Shown: positions 60,259 to 64,000 of the stretch, piece after piece
Layout: every line of letters begins with the position of its first letter
How positions within the stretch are numbered: position 1 is the first letter of the stretch
DNA from: Acanthosoma haemorrhoidale
Lineage: Eukaryota > Arthropoda > Insecta > Hemiptera > Acanthosomatidae
Assembly (NCBI GenBank): GCA_930367205.1
Contig: OV884015.1
Coordinates: 107,944,509-108,008,508, forward strand
DNA: 64,000 bases
Direction: 5' to 3'
Translations under genes and position numbers: made by a program
The notes under the pieces: generated by a model
Seen by the model: the letters and a program-made list of their open reading frames with translations, nothing else
What the model was told of the DNA's origin: nothing
The model's database searches: none

Positions 60259-61735
60259 AAACACTAGAACTACCGCAAACCACGGTTTCGCCTGGTTATC
60301 TTAATTCTATGCTTGGTCTTCTGACTCTTGGCCAACTGTGCTTCTTGGCCTTCGTACTACTCAGGGAAGGCACCGAAGCGGCCTATTGCCAGGCACTGAT
60401 TACCCGCTGAATTTCTTAGATTGGGAATAAAAGTAGCTAAGACATTATTAGGTGATTCAACAATCCCCATCACCTTTATTAATCAGTTTAGTCCAGTCAC
60501 TTATAGTGTGTATCATTATACTTGTTTATTCATTATATAAATAGATTCGCCTGAGGATCTATAATTATCTGTAAATTTAAAGGGGCTATGAAAGAAAAAA
60601 AAAAAAAGAAAAAAAAGACATATACGACCCACACAGATTGGTGGCACATTAAGGAAATTTTTCACCTACAAATCACTTTATTCGTATAGCCATGTATTTC
60701 TGCGAGTAGTAGGGTTAAGAAATCCCTTACTCGGTAGCGTACCTAGTCAATAGGAAGGCCGACAAATATTTCATGATTGGGCTCTCGGAATGAGGAGGCT
60801 TTCAGGGAGGAGTGATGCCTACGTAATAATGACGTTGATAAAAACTACCGATGAGAGATAACCGGAGAGTAACCTTCTCAAGCTGTTATTGTACAATGGA
60901 TATTCCCATGTCGTCATATTTTTTCTTTTTTTGCAATTGAGCCGGCTCGGGTGTGTTTTTCACATAATTACCAATTACCTGCAGTTATACATTGCTTGAG
61001 CTTGATATACTATGTTTTTGTTTATCTATAAATTTTACATTTTGTTTGATTTGTATTTTGTTCATTCATTGTAATTAACCCTATATTACATTACACAACA
61101 GTATTGTATTAGATGCTCGTTACAAAAAGGGAAGAATCCGCGATTATTGTACGTGCGACATCTTGAGAAGTTATTTGCAATAGAAAATTAACGTAATATC
61201 TTGCTGGGCAATGTCAAATTTATTCGGTTACCTTCAAGCCCAAGGATCTAGTGTAATCTTCTACACGTTATAATCATTGGATAGAAGGATATTTTAAAAG
61301 GAGGAAATGATTAATAAAGGGTAAGGTTGTTATGATTTCTGAAAACCACTTTAAAATAAACACCAATATCTCTCACCTTTCTCCTGCCTCGACATAAAGT
61401 TAAAGTGGCTCTTACCATTCTTCTATGGACAATATTTGCTCTGCTGTTCTGTTCCAAACAATTAACTATCATTGTCCTCCATATAAATTATTCACTATTC
61501 TTCTAAAATCTTCAATTTATTCCCAGAAAACCTGATTTGATCCCTCCAATCTTTCTGCTGCTACACTCAGTACTTTAACGTATGATCATTCCTTCCAAGC
61601 TCCTATCAAATAGCAGTTAAGAAACTTCAAACCCCTACGTGTCCATTGTATGTATTTCATATGCATGACTGTGGTCCAAACAATTATTATTGCCTTTCAT
61701 TCTAAATTGAACAGTTTAATTTGGAAAATAGTGTT
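60259..61735. other. Unannotated stretch
   Basis: Includes an A-rich run at 60590-60620 and a segment (61108-61160) resembling 49043-49095. In one frame that segment reads LDARYKKGRIRDYC, which may be a transposase fragment, but this is too short to assign. Confidence 0.4.
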
Positions 61736-61739
61736 AATT

Positions 61740-62155
61740 TTAATAAGCAATATAAGATAATATAAGCTTGAATGTGGCCTTTGTGGTTTGTCTCATCCCT
61801 GAAGTAAGTGGATCGGGCTTAAGGGCTTCAGGATGATGCATGTGTGAGGTGGCCTCAAGGCTGGATTTATCCGACGTTTGAATAGACCGTTTGCCCCGAA
61901 GTGAAAGGACGAAGTGGTCTGAGAAGAGGGAGGAGGAGACAATGTTTATAGAGGCGATATAGCCGACGGGAGGGGGGATCAAAGGGGAAGGACGATAAGA
62001 AGGGGATTGGCGAGAACCCCGGCTGGCAAGACTTGGAGTACGTGTTCCGAATGTTGATAGTACGAGAGGATGGTGGCAGGTGTTCTCCCGAGCCCACGTG
62101 GGCTCCATACCACCATACCTTCAAGCTACCGTACTCACCATCAGACAGTATCAAA
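61740..62155 (-). other. GC-rich block, possible retroelement end
   Basis: GC-richer than its surroundings, with two overlapping minus frames (122 and 95 codons), neither with a recognised motif. On the minus strand it ends in TTATATTATCTTATATTGC, which resembles the simple tail of a non-LTR element. A host exon cannot be excluded. Confidence 0.3.
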
Positions 62156-62550
62156 CTGTCGCCTCCCTGCCCTCCTTAAACGCCTTTTTAAAAACACCAC
62201 CCCAGGCTGTCTACCTGCTCTTTATCCCAACTGCATATCTAATGCTTTTTTTTTCGCCTGTTTCTAAACGACATTACAGGTTTATAGGGAAAAATCTAAT
62301 ACAAATCAAAACGATCTAGAAACAGTAACATATAGTCTGACTTAAACATGGCAATTCTATCCCATAACAAACCAAATTTAAACCAAACCCTATCATAAAA
62401 GATTGTGTCAGAAGGTTATACTACAAAACAATATTGAGAAAGAACCAACAAGCGCACGTAAATCCAAGACATTTAGTCTTCTGGTAGTAATGAATAATTA
62501 TTCACTAACCCTGGTAATGTCTGCTAAAAACGTTACGTAAATGAAAACAC
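62156..62550. other. Unannotated stretch beside the gypsy remnant
   Basis: No LTR was identified on this side. Nothing else seen. Confidence 0.4.
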
Positions 62551-62559
62551 AAACAAGAC

Positions 62560-64000
62560 AGAAACAACCCAGTAGAACTATGTATCGTGTTATTATATTC
62601 CTTGATACACTTTTCTGCTACTATTGGCCACGATTTATCTCTATTTTCATGAATTTCGCACCTTATACGCAGAGCTATCATCTGTTTCTTCGTTTGATTC
62701 TAAAACTGGATTTCTGGATAGGCAATCTGCCTCCAGATTTTCTTTATCTGGGTTATATACAATCTCAAAGTCAAATTGTGAGATGTAGTTTAAAATTTGT
62801 AGTAGTTCTGGATCATTACATTTCTTCACATTAAAATTTTCTAAGTGTCTGTGGTCTGTAAGTACCCAATTTTTTTCCCCTATCAGATAATATTGCCAGT
62901 AAAGTATAGCTTCTTTAATAGCTAAACGTTCTATAAATATTGCTTTTTTTGTTTTCTGAGCATTTCTCAGAAAAGAAAAATACTGACTTCAGAGATTTGT
63001 CTACTTGTGGTTGTTTTAGAATTGCTCCAACTCCTTAATACTTGCATCAGTGATTATGTATGTTGGAGCTTCTGGATCAAATATTGCTAGCGCAGGAGCT
63101 GAGCATAAGTATTTTTTTGCTGTCTCGAAACAATCTTTACATTGTTCTGACCAGTGAAAATCTACATTTTTCCTTAATAAATTTTTTAAGGGATCTAGCA
63201 ATATAGGATGTTTCGGTATATACTCGCGGTGTATGAGCGGTATATACTTCAAATAGAAGTTTATTTTACCTAAAAATTGTCTAACCTGTTTCTTTGTTTG
63301 AGGTACAGGAAACTTTTTAATTGCTGTGAGATTGTCATTCATTGGTTTTATATAATTATTTCCTATTTCGTGACCCAGATAAGTTATCTTGTTTTGTGCA
63401 AACTGACTCTTTGAATCATTTAATTTCAATCCTTGTTCCTGTAGTGCTTTTAACACTAATTCTACATGGTCCTCATAATTCGTCGAATGAATCAATACAT
63501 CATCTATGTAGTTTACAGCAAACTTATCTAGGTTATTTCTTCGAATCACACTTGTCAAGACTCTTTGGAATATAGCCGGAGCAGACTTCAAACCATATGG
63601 CAAGCAACTCCATTGCCAATGACCATGATGGGTTACGAAAGCCAATTTATATTTATCCTTTTCGCGCACTGGTATCGACCAAAACACCGAATACCAGTCA
63701 GATCATCAAGCCTAGGAAACGGTTGACTTTCTGGCACAATTATTTTATTTAGTTCCTTAAAGTCAATACAAAAGCGTGATCTTTTTCCTTCTTCTTCCTT
63801 AAATACCATAGTGACAGAAGCTGCATAAGGGCTGCTTGATTCTTCAATTAAACCAGCTTTTAATAATTCATCCACTTGCATTTCAATTTCAATTTTGTCT
63901 TGAAATGAGCACCTGTATGGTTTCTTTGAAATATATCTATTTTCTATTAATTTTACTGTTACTTCATAACCTTTTATTTTTCCTATGTCGAATTTTGACT
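62560..64000 (-). pseudogene. pol: Ty3/gypsy retrotransposon pol remnant (RT, RNase H, integrase tail)
   Basis: Runs minus-strand and is cut by the window edge at 64000. The RT fingers (from 64000 to about 63690) include GLIEESSSPYAASVTMVFK and RFCIDFKELN. After a frameshift near 63690 the palm follows (63687-63040) with LPYGLKSAPAIFQRVL and the catalytic NYIDDVLIHS. It continues through ITYLGHEIG and FLGKINFYLKYIPLIH to the RNase H start TYIITDAS. Two more frameshifts (about 63035 and 62955) precede LAIKEAILYWQYY, VLTDHRHLENF and EADCLSRNP at the RNase H end. Almost at once the frame changes to KCIKEYNNTIHSSTG (about 62610-62565), the end of an integrase core. The zinc finger and most of the catalytic core are therefore deleted. 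Gag, protease and LTRs are not in view. Confidence 0.88.

Noticed and set aside
61740..62319. Several overlapping frames on both strands (up to 122 codons)
   Set aside because: A GC-rich block gives open frames by chance. None has a domain signature.

Overview
The window reads as repeat-rich, AT-rich nuclear DNA from an invertebrate, most likely an arthropod. This is inferred from the mobile elements: a DD34D mariner, Jockey-type LINEs, a second Tc1/mariner-like transposase remnant and a Ty3/gypsy pol. I find no intact host protein-coding gene, no convincing tRNA or rRNA gene and no CRISPR array. Most open frames are short chance frames or pieces of decayed transposons.

Layout. At 0.87-1.80 kb lies an internally deleted mariner with 23-bp inverted ends. 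From 1951 to 26533 there are two direct tandem copies of one large segment (copy 1 1951-15549, copy 2 15550-26533). They differ by a LINE insertion with a 12-bp target duplication (4838-5311), a second 103-bp insertion (7991-8093), a 14-bp satellite (about 1.8 kb in copy 1, about 0.1 kb in copy 2) and a 72-bp minisatellite (10 units against 4). The last 2.19 kb of the two copies is almost identical, while the rest differs by a few percent.

26.5-32.6 kb holds LINE tails, an LTR-like block and a Tc1/mariner-like transposase remnant. 32.6-34.5 kb holds a broken coding remnant on the minus strand that resembles a negative-strand RNA virus nucleoprotein (probable endogenous viral element), with part of the locus duplicated. 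36.4-37.1 kb has an unidentified minus-strand frame with a GRG-rich tail. 37.4-38.4 kb is a 76-bp minisatellite abutting a Jockey-type reverse-transcriptase remnant. 40.7-41.8 kb is four 270-bp repeats. 42-48.3 kb holds LINE tails and an unidentified decayed frame.

50.1-57.4 kb is a satellite array of about 25 units of 289-290 bp. It is homogeneous on the left and divergent on the right, and is flanked by two related direct-orientation elements. The right-hand flanking element is interrupted by a 659-bp solo LTR with a 5-bp target duplication. 62.5-64 kb is a minus-strand Ty3/gypsy pol with RT, RNase H and only the tail of integrase, running off the window edge.

The features do not form a pathway. 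They record repeated insertion, local duplication and unequal exchange, as expected of pericentromeric or otherwise gene-poor DNA. The most unusual items are the probable viral nucleoprotein fossil and its duplicated flank, the 25-kb tandem duplication with natural empty sites, and the homogenised 289-bp satellite.
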